Positions 1 to 6,105 of a DNA stretch of 8,970 nucleotides are shown in pieces; position 1 is the first letter of the stretch, and every line of letters starts with the position of its first letter. The stretch is from contig CALKHP010000049.1 in assembly GCA_937988775.1 (NCBI GenBank), positions 1 to 8,970 on the forward strand. The letters run 5' to 3'. The DNA comes from an uncultured Alphaproteobacteria bacterium. Lineage in GTDB: Bacteria > Pseudomonadota > Alphaproteobacteria > Rhizobiales > Beijerinckiaceae. The translations under genes were made by a program, and so were the position numbers. The notes under the pieces are model-generated. The model did not search any database. It was not told where the DNA came from and saw only the letters and a list, made by a program, of their open reading frames with translations.

Positions 1-468
1 CTGGGGCGTGGCCCAGCCGAAGGCGGTGATGTGCTCTTCCGAGACCATCGGATCGCCGAGCGCGTCGTTCTTGTAGTAGAATTCGATGATCGAGCGCGGC
101 AGTTGCGTGCCTTCCTCGAGCCCGAGCCGCGTGGCGAGCGAGCCGGCGGCGACGTTGCGCACCACCACTTCGAGCGGCACGATCTCGACCTCGCGGATCA
201 ACTGCTCACGCATGTTGAGCCGGCGGATGAAATGAGTCGGCACGCCGATCGCATTCAGATTCTGGAAGACATATTCCGAGATGCGGTTGTTCAGCACACC
301 CTTGCCGTCGATGATGTCATGTTTTTTGGCGTTGAAGGCGGTCGCGTCGTCCTTGAAATGCTGGATGAGCGTTCCGGGCTCGGGCCCTTCATAAAGGACC
401 TTCGCCTTGCCTTCGTAGATGCGACGGCGGCGATTCATCGGGATATACCGTGGTTTGAGGAAATCCAT
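1..468 (-). CDS. purC: SAICAR synthase (phosphoribosylaminoimidazole-succinocarboxamide synthase), 3' part outside the window
   Basis: PurC joins CAIR to L-aspartate using ATP, giving SAICAR in cytosolic de novo purine synthesis. The 156 visible codons cover the N-terminal ATP-grasp-like half of a protein that is usually about 240-260 residues; the C-terminus lies beyond base 1. Visible family motifs are RRRRIYEGKAKVLYEG (residues 13-28, ATP-binding strands), LNNRISEYVFQNL (59-71), the SAICAR synthase signature VPLEVVVRNVAAGS (97-110) and LGDPMVSEEH (137-146). I chose the ATG at 466-468 because AAGGAG (478-483 on the complement) sits 9 nt upstream. An internal ATG at 436-438 would give MNRRRRIYEG, the beginning common in homologues, but has no ribosome binding site, so the extra ten residues MDFLKPRYIP are probably real. 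The zeta-subunit gene diverges from it. Identity is near certain; the start is likely. Confidence 0.96.
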   Translation of the reverse strand, partial: MDFLKPRYIPMNRRRRIYEGKAKVLYEGPEPGTLIQHFKDDATAFNAKKHDIIDGKGVLNNRISEYVFQNLNAIGVPTHFIRRLNMREQLIREVEIVPLEVVVRNVAAGSLATRLGLEEGTQLPRSIIEFYYKNDALGDPMVSEEHITAFGWATPQ

Positions 469-750
469 AAGCCGTGGCTCCTTGCAGCGCCCCCGGCGGC
501 GAACGTTGGGGATCAGACGTCTATTCGGCCGGGCGTACCCGACCCCGCACGCCCAAACGCCATTTCACATAGCAGGCCCGCCATGGCAACGCAAAATCCA
601 TCTCGGGCCGGTCCCATGCCGCGTGGGGTCCATATGCTGATCTGGTGACGGGCGGCCTCTATGCAAGGGGCGGCACAGTGATTAAGTCATCAGCGTTGCC
701 GTTCAGGCGCGGTCATGCGCCGCGCGGCATTACCGGAGGACATGTTGCCG
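469..750. other. Divergent intergenic region between purC and the zeta-subunit gene
   Basis: This 282-bp gap must carry the promoters for both purC (-) and the ATPase zeta gene (+). I see the purC Shine-Dalgarno sequence (478-483), the zeta Shine-Dalgarno sequence (735-740), an 8-bp palindrome AGACGTCT (515-522) and a 10-bp palindrome GCCGCGCGGC (719-728). I could not identify a convincing -35/-10 pair on either strand. Open frames crossing it look like GC-rich shadows rather than genes. Confidence 0.5.
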
Positions 751-1074
751 ATGACCACGTTCGACGATCGCAAGAATACCGCCGAAAACAAATTCGCCCA
801 TGACGCGGAACTGCTTTTCAAGGCGCATGCGCGCCGCAACAAGCTGCTCGGCCTGTGGGCCGCCACCCTGCTCGGCAAGGCCGGCGCCGACGCCGACGCC
901 TATGTCAAGGAGGTGATCGCCTCGGATTTCGAGGAGAGCGGCGACGAGGACGTGTTCCGCAAGCTGCGCAAGGATTTCGACGCCGCGGGCGTGGCCGAGA
1001 GCGACGATGCGATTCGCCGCCAGATGCAGGCGCTGCTCGGGCAGGCAACCTCCGAGATCCAGCAAGGGCGCTGA
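751..1074 (+). CDS. F1FO-ATPase zeta inhibitor subunit (DUF1476 family)
   Basis: The 107-residue product matches the DUF1476 family along its full length: MTTFDDRKNTAENKFAHD at the N-terminus, then FKAHARRNKLLGLWAA (23-38), a DFEESGDEDVFRKLRKDF core (56-73) and a C-terminal helix with DDAIRRQM. In Paracoccus denitrificans this family is the zeta subunit, which binds F1 and, mainly through its N-terminal segment, blocks wasteful ATP hydrolysis; the length is the usual one. An ATG at 742 in the same frame is rejected because the Shine-Dalgarno sequence GGAGGA (735-740) lies only 1 nt before it but 10 nt before the ATG at 751. The gene is alone, not beside the atp genes, and diverges from purC. 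That neighbourhood is, from memory, common in related bacteria. Inhibitory function here is inferred from the family. Confidence 0.93.
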   Translation: MTTFDDRKNTAENKFAHDAELLFKAHARRNKLLGLWAATLLGKAGADADAYVKEVIASDFEESGDEDVFRKLRKDFDAAGVAESDDAIRRQMQALLGQATSEIQQGR

Positions 1075-1107
1075 AGGAGCGCTGAAGGGCGCCGAAGGGG
1101 CGCCGGG
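1068..1107 (+). repeat. Short imperfect tandem repeat over the zeta stop codon
   Basis: Three near-copies of GCGCYGAAGGR begin at 1068, 1079 and 1089 and run into GCGCCGGG. The first copy contains the TGA stop of the zeta gene (1072-1074). A detached fourth copy, GCGCCGAAGGA, is at 1188-1198. It may be a product of slippage in GC-rich DNA; no function is evident. Confidence 0.45.
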
Positions 1108-1206
1108 CCCGTCGATCCATCGCTGGCGCGAATGCGCGCCATCAGCAGGTTCTGAGCGTCAATGGCTGCGCCCGCCTTGCGGAGGGCGCGCCGAAGGACG
1201 ATGATC

Positions 1207-1251
1207 GGCGGCTAGCCCGGGGCTCTGCCCCGATGACCGCCTTTTTGTTTT
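1207..1251 (+). terminator. Intrinsic terminator after the zeta-subunit gene
   Basis: An outer stem GGCGG/CCGCC (1207-1211 with 1237-1241) encloses a strong inner hairpin CGGGGC-TCT-GCCCCG (1218-1232). The outer stem is followed directly by TTTTTGTTTT (1242-1251). This has the form of a Rho-independent terminator for + strand transcription from the zeta gene. It ends 13 nt before the aldolase start codon, so it could also act as an attenuator for read-through. Confidence 0.8.
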
Positions 1252-1264
1252 CGCGAGCCTCCCA

Positions 1265-2074
1265 ATGTCCAATGTCGTCACGTCCTTCGCCGCCCGGCTG
1301 CGCTCGGGCAAGCCTGCTTTCGCGTCGTGGATCGGCCTGTCCGAGGCGATGTCGGCCGAGGTGCTGGCGCGCGAGGATTTCGACTGCACGATCCTCGACG
1401 TGCAGCACGGGTTGCAGACCGTCAGCTCGGTGATTGCCGGCATTGGCGGCTCGGCGGCGGCCGGCAAGCCGACGCTGGTGCGCATCGGCGTCGAGGAATT
1501 CCCCAATGCCTCGCGCTATCTCGACAGCGGCGCCGTCGGCGTGATCGCGCCGATGGTCAACACCATGGACGATGCGCGGCGCTTCGCCAATTTCATGAAA
1601 TATCCGCCGATGGGCGAGCGCAGCTGGGGGCCGCACCGGGCGCTCGGCATGAGCGGGCTCGATCCGCAGGCCTATCTCAAGCAGGCCAACGGCCATACGC
1701 TCGCCATTGCGATGATCGAGACGCGCGCGGCGATGGCGATCCTCGACGACATTCTCGACCTGCCCGGCATTGACGGCGTGTTCGTCGGCCCGTCCGACCT
1801 GTCGATCGCGCTGTCGAATGGCGGCCATATCGATGCGTTCCACGCCGATGTCGACGTCGCGCTCAAGCATGTGCTGGCGCGCGCCAAGGCGCATAACAAG
1901 CTCGCCTCGGCCTTCTGCATGACGGGTGCGCGCGCCGGCGAACTCGCCGGCTGGGGCTTCAACCTGCTGTCGATCGGCACCGACATGGTGTTCATGCGCC
2001 AGGCCGCCAAGCAGGAACTCGATGCGGCGCGCGGTATCGCGGCCGGCACGGCGAAGGTGGCCAAGAGCTACTGA
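1265..2074 (+). CDS. HpcH/HpaI-family class II aldolase (2-oxo-acid aldolase)
   Basis: This 269-residue protein belongs to the metal-dependent HpcH/HpaI aldolase family, which cleaves 4-hydroxy-2-oxo acids to pyruvate and an aldehyde; the best-known members act in homoprotocatechuate degradation. Visible family residues are the catalytic His48 in DVQHG, Arg73 in LVRIG that binds the keto acid, Glu152 in AMIET and Asp178 in GPSDLS as metal ligands, and the GERSWGP loop (117-123). These correspond to H45, R70, E149 and D175 of E. coli HpaI with a constant offset of 3. Length is normal. There is no clear Shine-Dalgarno sequence, and no in-frame start exists within the preceding 30 nt. No other aromatic-degradation gene is in the window, so the substrate is unknown. 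It could instead be a 2-keto-3-deoxy-sugar-acid aldolase, and I therefore give no gene symbol. Family is certain, specificity is not. Confidence 0.92.
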   Translation: MSNVVTSFAARLRSGKPAFASWIGLSEAMSAEVLAREDFDCTILDVQHGLQTVSSVIAGIGGSAAAGKPTLVRIGVEEFPNASRYLDSGAVGVIAPMVNTMDDARRFANFMKYPPMGERSWGPHRALGMSGLDPQAYLKQANGHTLAIAMIETRAAMAILDDILDLPGIDGVFVGPSDLSIALSNGGHIDAFHADVDVALKHVLARAKAHNKLASAFCMTGARAGELAGWGFNLLSIGTDMVFMRQAAKQELDAARGIAAGTAKVAKSY

Positions 2075-2108
2075 GGCGCGAAGTAAACGGGCAGGGTGGC
2101 GCCTTTCC

Positions 2109-2205
2109 GATCGGGATGGGCCGGTCAAGCCGGCCCATGACGGCTGAAAGGTTTGTAGCTAAGTTCTCCGCCGTCATGGGCTGGTTCATCCGGCCCATCC
2201 CGATT
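2109..2205. repeat. Long imperfect inverted repeat (REP/BIME-like), first of a pair
   Basis: Arms of 36 bp at 2109-2144 and 2170-2205 are reverse complements with 6 mismatches, mostly in the middle of each arm. They are separated by a 25-bp spacer. Each arm folds on its own: ATGGGCCGG-TCAAG-CCGGCCCAT (2116-2138) in the left arm, and the matching hairpin with a G-T pair in the right arm. The element lies after the aldolase stop and before the opposing esterase, where it could terminate transcription in both directions. It resembles the dispersed GC-rich repeats of Rhizobiales genomes; dispersal cannot be seen here. Confidence 0.85.
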
Positions 2206-2227
2206 ACGAAAGGCTCGAAAACCGCAG

Positions 2228-2312
2228 GTCTTGTCCCGGCCTTGCGCCGGGACCCAGCTCTTCCGGCCGGGCCTGCGTTTCCCTGGGTCCCGGCGCAAGG
2301 CCGGGACAAGAC
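2228..2312. repeat. Perfect 30-bp inverted repeat (REP/BIME-like), second of a pair
   Basis: The arms at 2228-2257 and 2283-2312 are exact reverse complements over 30 bp and flank a 25-bp spacer, the same spacer length as in the first element. Each arm holds its own hairpin GTCCCGGC-CTTGC-GCCGGGAC. The right arm ends 15 bp before the end of the esterase stop codon (2328-2330 on the complement), so it can serve as that gene's terminator. Its sequence type (CCCGGC...GCCGGG with GGGACCCAG flanks) looks like a common dispersed repeat of Rhizobiales. Confidence 0.9.
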
Positions 2313-2327
2313 GTCGGGCGCGCTCAG

Positions 2328-2978
2328 CTAGCCGATCCGCACCTTGAACGCCTCGGCCAGGAACAGCAGCCCATGCGTCAGGCCTTGCTGGTCGATGCCG
2401 TGGCCGATGCCGTGCGACAGGTGCCACTGCGCCGGGATGCCGGCGGCGCCGAAACCGTTGGCCGCATCGAACAGCGCCTCGACCGGCACGACCTCGTCCT
2501 GATCGCCATGCACGAGCAGGAGCGGCGGCCGCACGAGCGTTTCCTTGAGGTGCTCGACGCCTTCGAGCGTGCCCGAATAGGCGATCACGGCCGCGGGTGC
2601 GCGCTTGCGCCGCAGCCCGACATGCAGCGCCAGCATCGAGCCCTGGCTGAAGCCGACAAGGGCGAGCTGCGAATCGTCGAGCCCGTGCCGGGCAAGCTCC
2701 GCATCGAGGAACTCGTCCACGCCGGGGCCGGCCGCCTGCACGCCGTTCCAGCGCTCGGCATGGTCGCGCATGGTGAGCGCGAACCATTGCCGGCCGGCGC
2801 CCATGGTGCAGGGCTGGGGCGCGTGCGGGGCGGCGAAGGCGGTATCGGGCAGGTAGTCCTGCCATTGCTGGCCGATGCCGATCAAATCGTTGCCGTCGGC
2901 GCCGTAGCCGTGCAGGAAGACGACGAGCTGGCGCGCGGTGCCCGAGCGGGCGGGAAGGCGGGGACCGGTCAGGGGCAT
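2328..2978 (-). CDS. Alpha/beta-hydrolase carboxylesterase (phospholipase/carboxylesterase family)
   Basis: The 216-residue product has the layout of the small carboxylesterase/acyl-protein-thioesterase family (Abhydrolase_2). VVFLHGYGADGNDL (19-32) forms the oxyanion-hole region, GFSQGSM (109-115) is the nucleophile elbow with Ser111, HGDQDEVVP (157-165) supplies the acid Asp161, and GIGHGID (190-196) the catalytic His193. APHAPQPC and GRQWF (about 50-66) are also typical. Such enzymes hydrolyse short acyl esters in the cytosol; no signal peptide is seen. The gene starts 60 bp after the alkA stop on the same strand, so the two are probably one operon. The Shine-Dalgarno sequence is weak (AAGAAAG about 7 nt upstream). 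The true substrate is unknown. Confidence 0.92.
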   Translation of the reverse strand: MPLTGPRLPARSGTARQLVVFLHGYGADGNDLIGIGQQWQDYLPDTAFAAPHAPQPCTMGAGRQWFALTMRDHAERWNGVQAAGPGVDEFLDAELARHGLDDSQLALVGFSQGSMLALHVGLRRKRAPAAVIAYSGTLEGVEHLKETLVRPPLLLVHGDQDEVVPVEALFDAANGFGAAGIPAQWHLSHGIGHGIDQQGLTHGLLFLAEAFKVRIG

Positions 2979-3038
2979 GGGCGGGCTTTCTTGTCTGGCA
3001 CGGAGTATCGGAAATATCGGCGCTCAGGCCGGCAAGGG

Positions 3039-3689
3039 TCACACCGGTATGGGCGCACCTTCGCGCTGCTTGGCAATGGCGTAGTAGCGCCAAAGCAGGC
3101 GCGCCGCCACCGCCCGCCACGGGCGCCAGCTTTCGGCGATGGCGGCGAGCGCCCTGGCATCGGGGCGCGCCGGCAGGGCGAGGATCAGCCTGGCCGCCTC
3201 CTGCAACGCCAGATCGCCGGCAGCGAAAGCATCGCCATGGCCGATGCAGAACATCAGGTAGATGTCGGCCGTCCACGGGCCGATGCCGCTGATCCGGGTC
3301 AGCGCGGCGTGAGCCTCGTCAGCCGGCATCTCGAGCAGGGCGGCGGGCACGAGCACGCGGTCGTCGATCGCCGCCGCCACGGCGCGCAGCGTGCGCATTT
3401 TCGGCGAGGACAGGCCGCAGCCGCGCAATTCCTCCTCGGTGGCATGGCGAATCACCGCCGGATCATAGGGCGCGAAACGGGCCTCGAAACGCGCGAAGAT
3501 CGCGCGCGCGCTGGCGACCGAGACCTGCTGCGACACGATGATGTTGGCGAGCCCGGCGAAGCCGCCGGCGCGGCGCCGGAGCGGCACGGCGTCGCAAGCC
3601 GCGATGGTGGCAGCGAGGCGCGGGTCGATCTCTGCCAATGCGGCAAGCCCGGCTTGCACATCGGCGTCGGTTGCGATGATGCTGGTCAT
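3039..3689 (-). CDS. alkA: DNA-3-methyladenine glycosylase II (AlkA-type, HhH-GPD)
   Basis: This 216-residue protein is a helix-hairpin-helix base-excision glycosylase that removes alkylated purines such as 3-methyladenine, leaving an abasic site. The sequence shows the family's N-terminal helix GLANIIVSQQVSVASA (46-61), the GLSSPKMRTLRAVA segment (92-105), the HhH motif LTRISGIGPWTAD (130-142), and the catalytic Asp159 in AAGDLALQ, equivalent to Asp238 of E. coli AlkA. It lacks the N-terminal beta domain and Ada part of enterobacterial AlkA, so it is the short form common in alphaproteobacteria. The ATG at 3687-3689 is 14 bp from the ATG of the divergent gluQRS. No Shine-Dalgarno sequence is evident, so a slightly different start is possible. 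The esterase gene follows on the same strand. Confidence 0.93.
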   Translation of the reverse strand: MTSIIATDADVQAGLAALAEIDPRLAATIAACDAVPLRRRAGGFAGLANIIVSQQVSVASARAIFARFEARFAPYDPAVIRHATEEELRGCGLSSPKMRTLRAVAAAIDDRVLVPAALLEMPADEAHAALTRISGIGPWTADIYLMFCIGHGDAFAAGDLALQEAARLILALPARPDARALAAIAESWRPWRAVAARLLWRYYAIAKQREGAPIPV

Positions 3690-3703
3690 GCGATGAGCGC
3701 ATC

Positions 3704-4579
3704 ATGAACCGAGCCCGCCTGCAACCTGCATTCCGTTTCGCGCCGAGCCCGAACGGCTACCTGCATCTCGGCCACGCCTATTCGGCGCTGCTCAACCAGG
3801 CGCTGGCGCGCCGTCATGGCGGGCGCTTCCTCCTGCGCATCGAGGATATCGACGTCACGCGCTGCCGGCCGGAATTCGAACAGGCGATCTATGAGGACCT
3901 CGGCTGGCTCGGCCTTGCCTGGGAGGAGCCGGTGCTGCGGCAATCGGAGCATTTCGCCCGCTATCATGCTGTGCTCGCGGGCTGGCGGCGCGAGGGAGCG
4001 GTCTATCCGTGCATGTGCTCGCGCCAGGACATCGCCATGGCGGTGGCGCGCCGCGAGGCCGCGACCGGCCGGCCATGGCCGCGCGATCCCGATGGCGCGG
4101 CGCTTTATCCCGGCACCTGCCGCGACCGTCCGGTTGCCGAGGGCGCGCCGGCGGCGTTGCGCATGCGGGCCGACGCCTGGCACGGGCCGGACGATCTCGG
4201 CTGGCGCGAGCATGCCCTGCCGGATTTCACGCCCGGCGCATGGCACAAGGCGGCCGATTACGCGTGGGGCGATGCGGTGCTCGGGCGCAAGGAGGTGCCG
4301 ACGAGCTATCACCTCGCCGTGGTGCTCGACGATGCGCTCCAGAACATCAGCCATGTCGTGCGCGGCCAGGACCTGCTGGCTGCGACCGCCCTGCACCGGC
4401 GCTTGCAGCAGCGGCTCGGGCTCACGCCGCCGCTCTATGCCCATCACGGCCTGATGCGCGACGGCGCCGGCGCGAAACTCGCCAAGAGCGCCGGGTCCGC
4501 CAGCCTGCGCGACCTGCGCCGCGACGGTGCGAGCCGCGAGGATGTGCGCCGGCTCGCCGGCATCCCAGACGCATGGTGA
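3704..4579 (+). CDS. gluQRS: Glutamyl-queuosine tRNA(Asp) synthetase
   Basis: GluQRS is a truncated glutamyl-tRNA synthetase paralogue that attaches glutamate to the queuosine base in the anticodon of tRNA(Asp). The 291-residue product has the class I catalytic core but no anticodon-binding domain. It shows FAPSPNGYLHLGHA (12-25) with the HIGH-like HLGH, LLRIEDIDVTR (43-53), a zinc site of Cys103, Cys105, Tyr135 and Cys139 (YPCMCSR, then YPGTCR), SYHLAVVLDDALQNISHVVRGQDL (201-224), and the KMSKS-like KLAKS at 258-262. These features separate it from true GluRS, which is about 470 residues. No Shine-Dalgarno sequence precedes the ATG. The gap to the divergent alkA is only 14 bp, so its promoter must overlap the alkA coding region or it is nearly leaderless. 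Start moderately certain, identity high. Confidence 0.94.
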   Translation: MNRARLQPAFRFAPSPNGYLHLGHAYSALLNQALARRHGGRFLLRIEDIDVTRCRPEFEQAIYEDLGWLGLAWEEPVLRQSEHFARYHAVLAGWRREGAVYPCMCSRQDIAMAVARREAATGRPWPRDPDGAALYPGTCRDRPVAEGAPAALRMRADAWHGPDDLGWREHALPDFTPGAWHKAADYAWGDAVLGRKEVPTSYHLAVVLDDALQNISHVVRGQDLLAATALHRRLQQRLGLTPPLYAHHGLMRDGAGAKLAKSAGSASLRDLRRDGASREDVRRLAGIPDAW

Positions 4580-4598
4580 GGGGCGTAAAGCGTTAACG

Positions 4599-4617
4599 CT
4601 GGCGCGGCGAGCGCCAG
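4599..4617 (+). other. Hairpin downstream of gluQRS
   Basis: CTGGCGC (4599-4605), loop GGCGA, GCGCCAG (4611-4617) forms a perfect 7-bp stem 20 nt after the gluQRS stop. It is preceded by a 10-bp palindrome GCGTTAACGC (4590-4599). There is no U-tract, so intrinsic termination would be weak; Rho-dependent termination or 3'-end protection are possible roles. Confidence 0.4.
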
Positions 4618-4631
4618 ATTCTGCGGTCATT

Positions 4632-4646
4632 TTAGCCAAGGCTTAA
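4632..4646 (+). promoter_or_regulatory. Possible CtrA-like box upstream of the hybrid kinase
   Basis: TTAG-N7-TTAA (4632-4635 and 4643-4646) is one base from the TTAA-N7-TTAA core bound by CtrA in alphaproteobacteria. It sits about 90 bp before the kinase start. The region is otherwise GC-rich, which makes the match a little less trivial, but a single degenerate site is weak evidence. Confidence 0.22.
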
Positions 4647-4735
4647 TCGGCCGGGCGCTAGAAGACGCCGCAACAGCAACCGATCGCGGCCGTTCGAACG
4701 CCCGGCGATCCAGGCGCTTCTCGCAAGGAGACGCC

Positions 4736-5938
4736 GTGCAGATTGAGGCCGGATCGATGGCGGAACAGGCAGCAGCGGGCGTGATGGAACGGGACGCAAG
4801 CCGCGCCCTGACGCCCGAGGCACTGGCGGAAATCGCCCACGAACTGCGCACGCCGCTCGGCGGCATCGCCGCGATGGCCGAGATGCTGGTGCGCGGCATG
4901 CCGGCCGAGCGCCGCGAGCTGGCCGATGCGCTGATCGCCTCGGTGGCGCATCTGCGCGAGGTCGCCAGCGCCATTCTCGACGATCATCGCGCCGCGGCGG
5001 CGCAACCGGCCGGCGCCGACGCGGTGGCATCGCTCGCTTCGCCTGACCTCGCAGGCATGCTCGCCCCCGTGCTCGGCGCGGCGCGGGCGCGGGCGGCGGC
5101 GGCCGGGCTGAGCTTCACGGCGCGCATCGGCGAGAGCGTGCCGGCCGCCATCGCCGGCATCGATGCGACGCGGCTGCGCCAGATGCTCGAGAACCTGCTC
5201 GACAACGCTTTCAAGCTGACCAGCGCCGGCGAGATCGGCCTCGCCATCGACCGCATCGAGCGGCGCGGCGACATGCATGTGCTGCGTTTCGCGGTGCGCG
5301 ACAGCGGGCCGGGCTTTTCGGGCGAGCAGGCGGCGGCGCTGTTCGAGCGCTTCCACCGGCTCGACGAGACGCTGCCCGGCACCGGCATCGGCCTGTCGCT
5401 GGTGCGGCGCTACGCGCGCGCCCATGGCGGCGATGCGCAGGCGGAAGCGCTGCCGGGTTCCGGCGCCGTGGTGTGGTTCTCCATCGCGGTGCGCGACGGC
5501 GCGCCGGCACCGTGCGAGGCGGCGCCGGCTCGATGCGCGCGGCCGACGATCCTGGTGGTCGATGACGATCCGGCCGGCCGCATGGTGATGGCGGCGATGC
5601 TGCGCCAGTTCGGCTGCGAGGTGATGGCGGCAGGCAGCGCGCCGGAAGCGCTCGGCCTGCTCGGCGAGCGCCATGTCGATGCGGTGACGATGGACATGAC
5701 GATGCAGGATATGAATGGCGGCGAGGCGACGCGCGCCATCCGCGCCACCTGGCCGGCGCGCCTGCTGCCGGTGATCGCCGTGACGGGGCGCGTCTCCGAA
5801 CGCGACCAGCGCCTGTTCCGGCAGGCCGGCGCCAATGGTTTCGTGCCCAAGCCGGTGTCGCCGCGCGCCGTGTGGGCCGCCCTGCGCGAGGCGGGCGTCA
5901 TCGCGCCCGGCCGGCCGTTCCCGCTCGCGGCGGCGTAA
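4736..5938 (+). CDS. Cytosolic hybrid sensor histidine kinase (HisKA-HATPase-REC)
   Basis: The 400-residue protein autophosphorylates and passes the phosphate to its own receiver domain. HisKA holds His35 in EIAHELRTPL. The ATPase domain has the N-box LENLLDNAFKLT (151-162), G1 DSGPG (189-193), the F box LFERFHRLD (202-210) and G2 GTGIGLS (215-221). A short linker leads to a receiver domain from about 269 to 390 with Asp276/277/278, phospho-acceptor Asp320, Thr350 and Lys372. All key residues are present. Only 34 residues precede the catalytic His and no membrane segment or PAS/GAF domain is visible, so the input signal must come from a partner or from the receiver. There is no HPt domain. 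Translation starts at GTG 4736, with AAGGAG (4725-4730) 5 nt upstream. No cognate regulator is adjacent. Function beyond phosphorelay is unknown. Confidence 0.92.
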   Translation: MQIEAGSMAEQAAAGVMERDASRALTPEALAEIAHELRTPLGGIAAMAEMLVRGMPAERRELADALIASVAHLREVASAILDDHRAAAAQPAGADAVASLASPDLAGMLAPVLGAARARAAAAGLSFTARIGESVPAAIAGIDATRLRQMLENLLDNAFKLTSAGEIGLAIDRIERRGDMHVLRFAVRDSGPGFSGEQAAALFERFHRLDETLPGTGIGLSLVRRYARAHGGDAQAEALPGSGAVVWFSIAVRDGAPAPCEAAPARCARPTILVVDDDPAGRMVMAAMLRQFGCEVMAAGSAPEALGLLGERHVDAVTMDMTMQDMNGGEATRAIRATWPARLLPVIAVTGRVSERDQRLFRQAGANGFVPKPVSPRAVWAALREAGVIAPGRPFPLAAA

Positions 5939-5980
5939 GAGCCTGACCGGAAAATCTGCTGCGGGCTATTTTTCCTGCCC

Positions 5981-6062
5981 GACCTCATGGCTCGAGCTTG
6001 TCGAAGCATGCTCCAGAGGGCGCCGGACTCAACATCCTTCGACAGGCTCGAGGCATGAGGTC
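5981..6062. repeat. 30-bp inverted repeat between converging genes
   Basis: Arms 5981-6010 and 6033-6062 are reverse complements over 30 bp with 3 mismatches; the spacer is 22 bp. The core words CTCGAG and TTGTCGAAG/CTTCGACA place it with a GC-moderate dispersed repeat type that I recall from many alphaproteobacterial genomes. It is different in sequence from the two elements at 2109-2312. It lies between the kinase stop and the M23 peptidase stop and probably ends transcription of both. Confidence 0.85.
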
Positions 6063-6105
6063 GAGTTTGCCGAGAGACGGAATTTCGAGTTGAGCTCTGA
6101 GGCGC

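Noticed and set aside
1068..1107. Possible CRISPR-like or regulatory repeat array
   Set aside because: Units are only 10-11 bp without spacers, few in number and imperfect, so slippage in GC-rich DNA is a simpler explanation.
1142..2128. Open frame of 328 codons on the minus strand
   Set aside because: Antisense to the aldolase, whose conserved residues are all in the plus-strand frame; the frame also crosses the terminator and repeats.
2125..3276. Long open frame of 383 codons on the minus strand and an overlapping 444-codon frame on the plus strand (2373-3707)
   Set aside because: Both are Arg/Ala-rich shadows of the esterase and AlkA genes, which carry intact catalytic motifs in another frame.
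5962..5981. Hairpin CGGGC / GCCCG as terminator of the kinase gene
   Set aside because: The stem is only 5 bp and the T-run is inside the loop, not after the stem; the long dyad at 5981-6062 is a better candidate.
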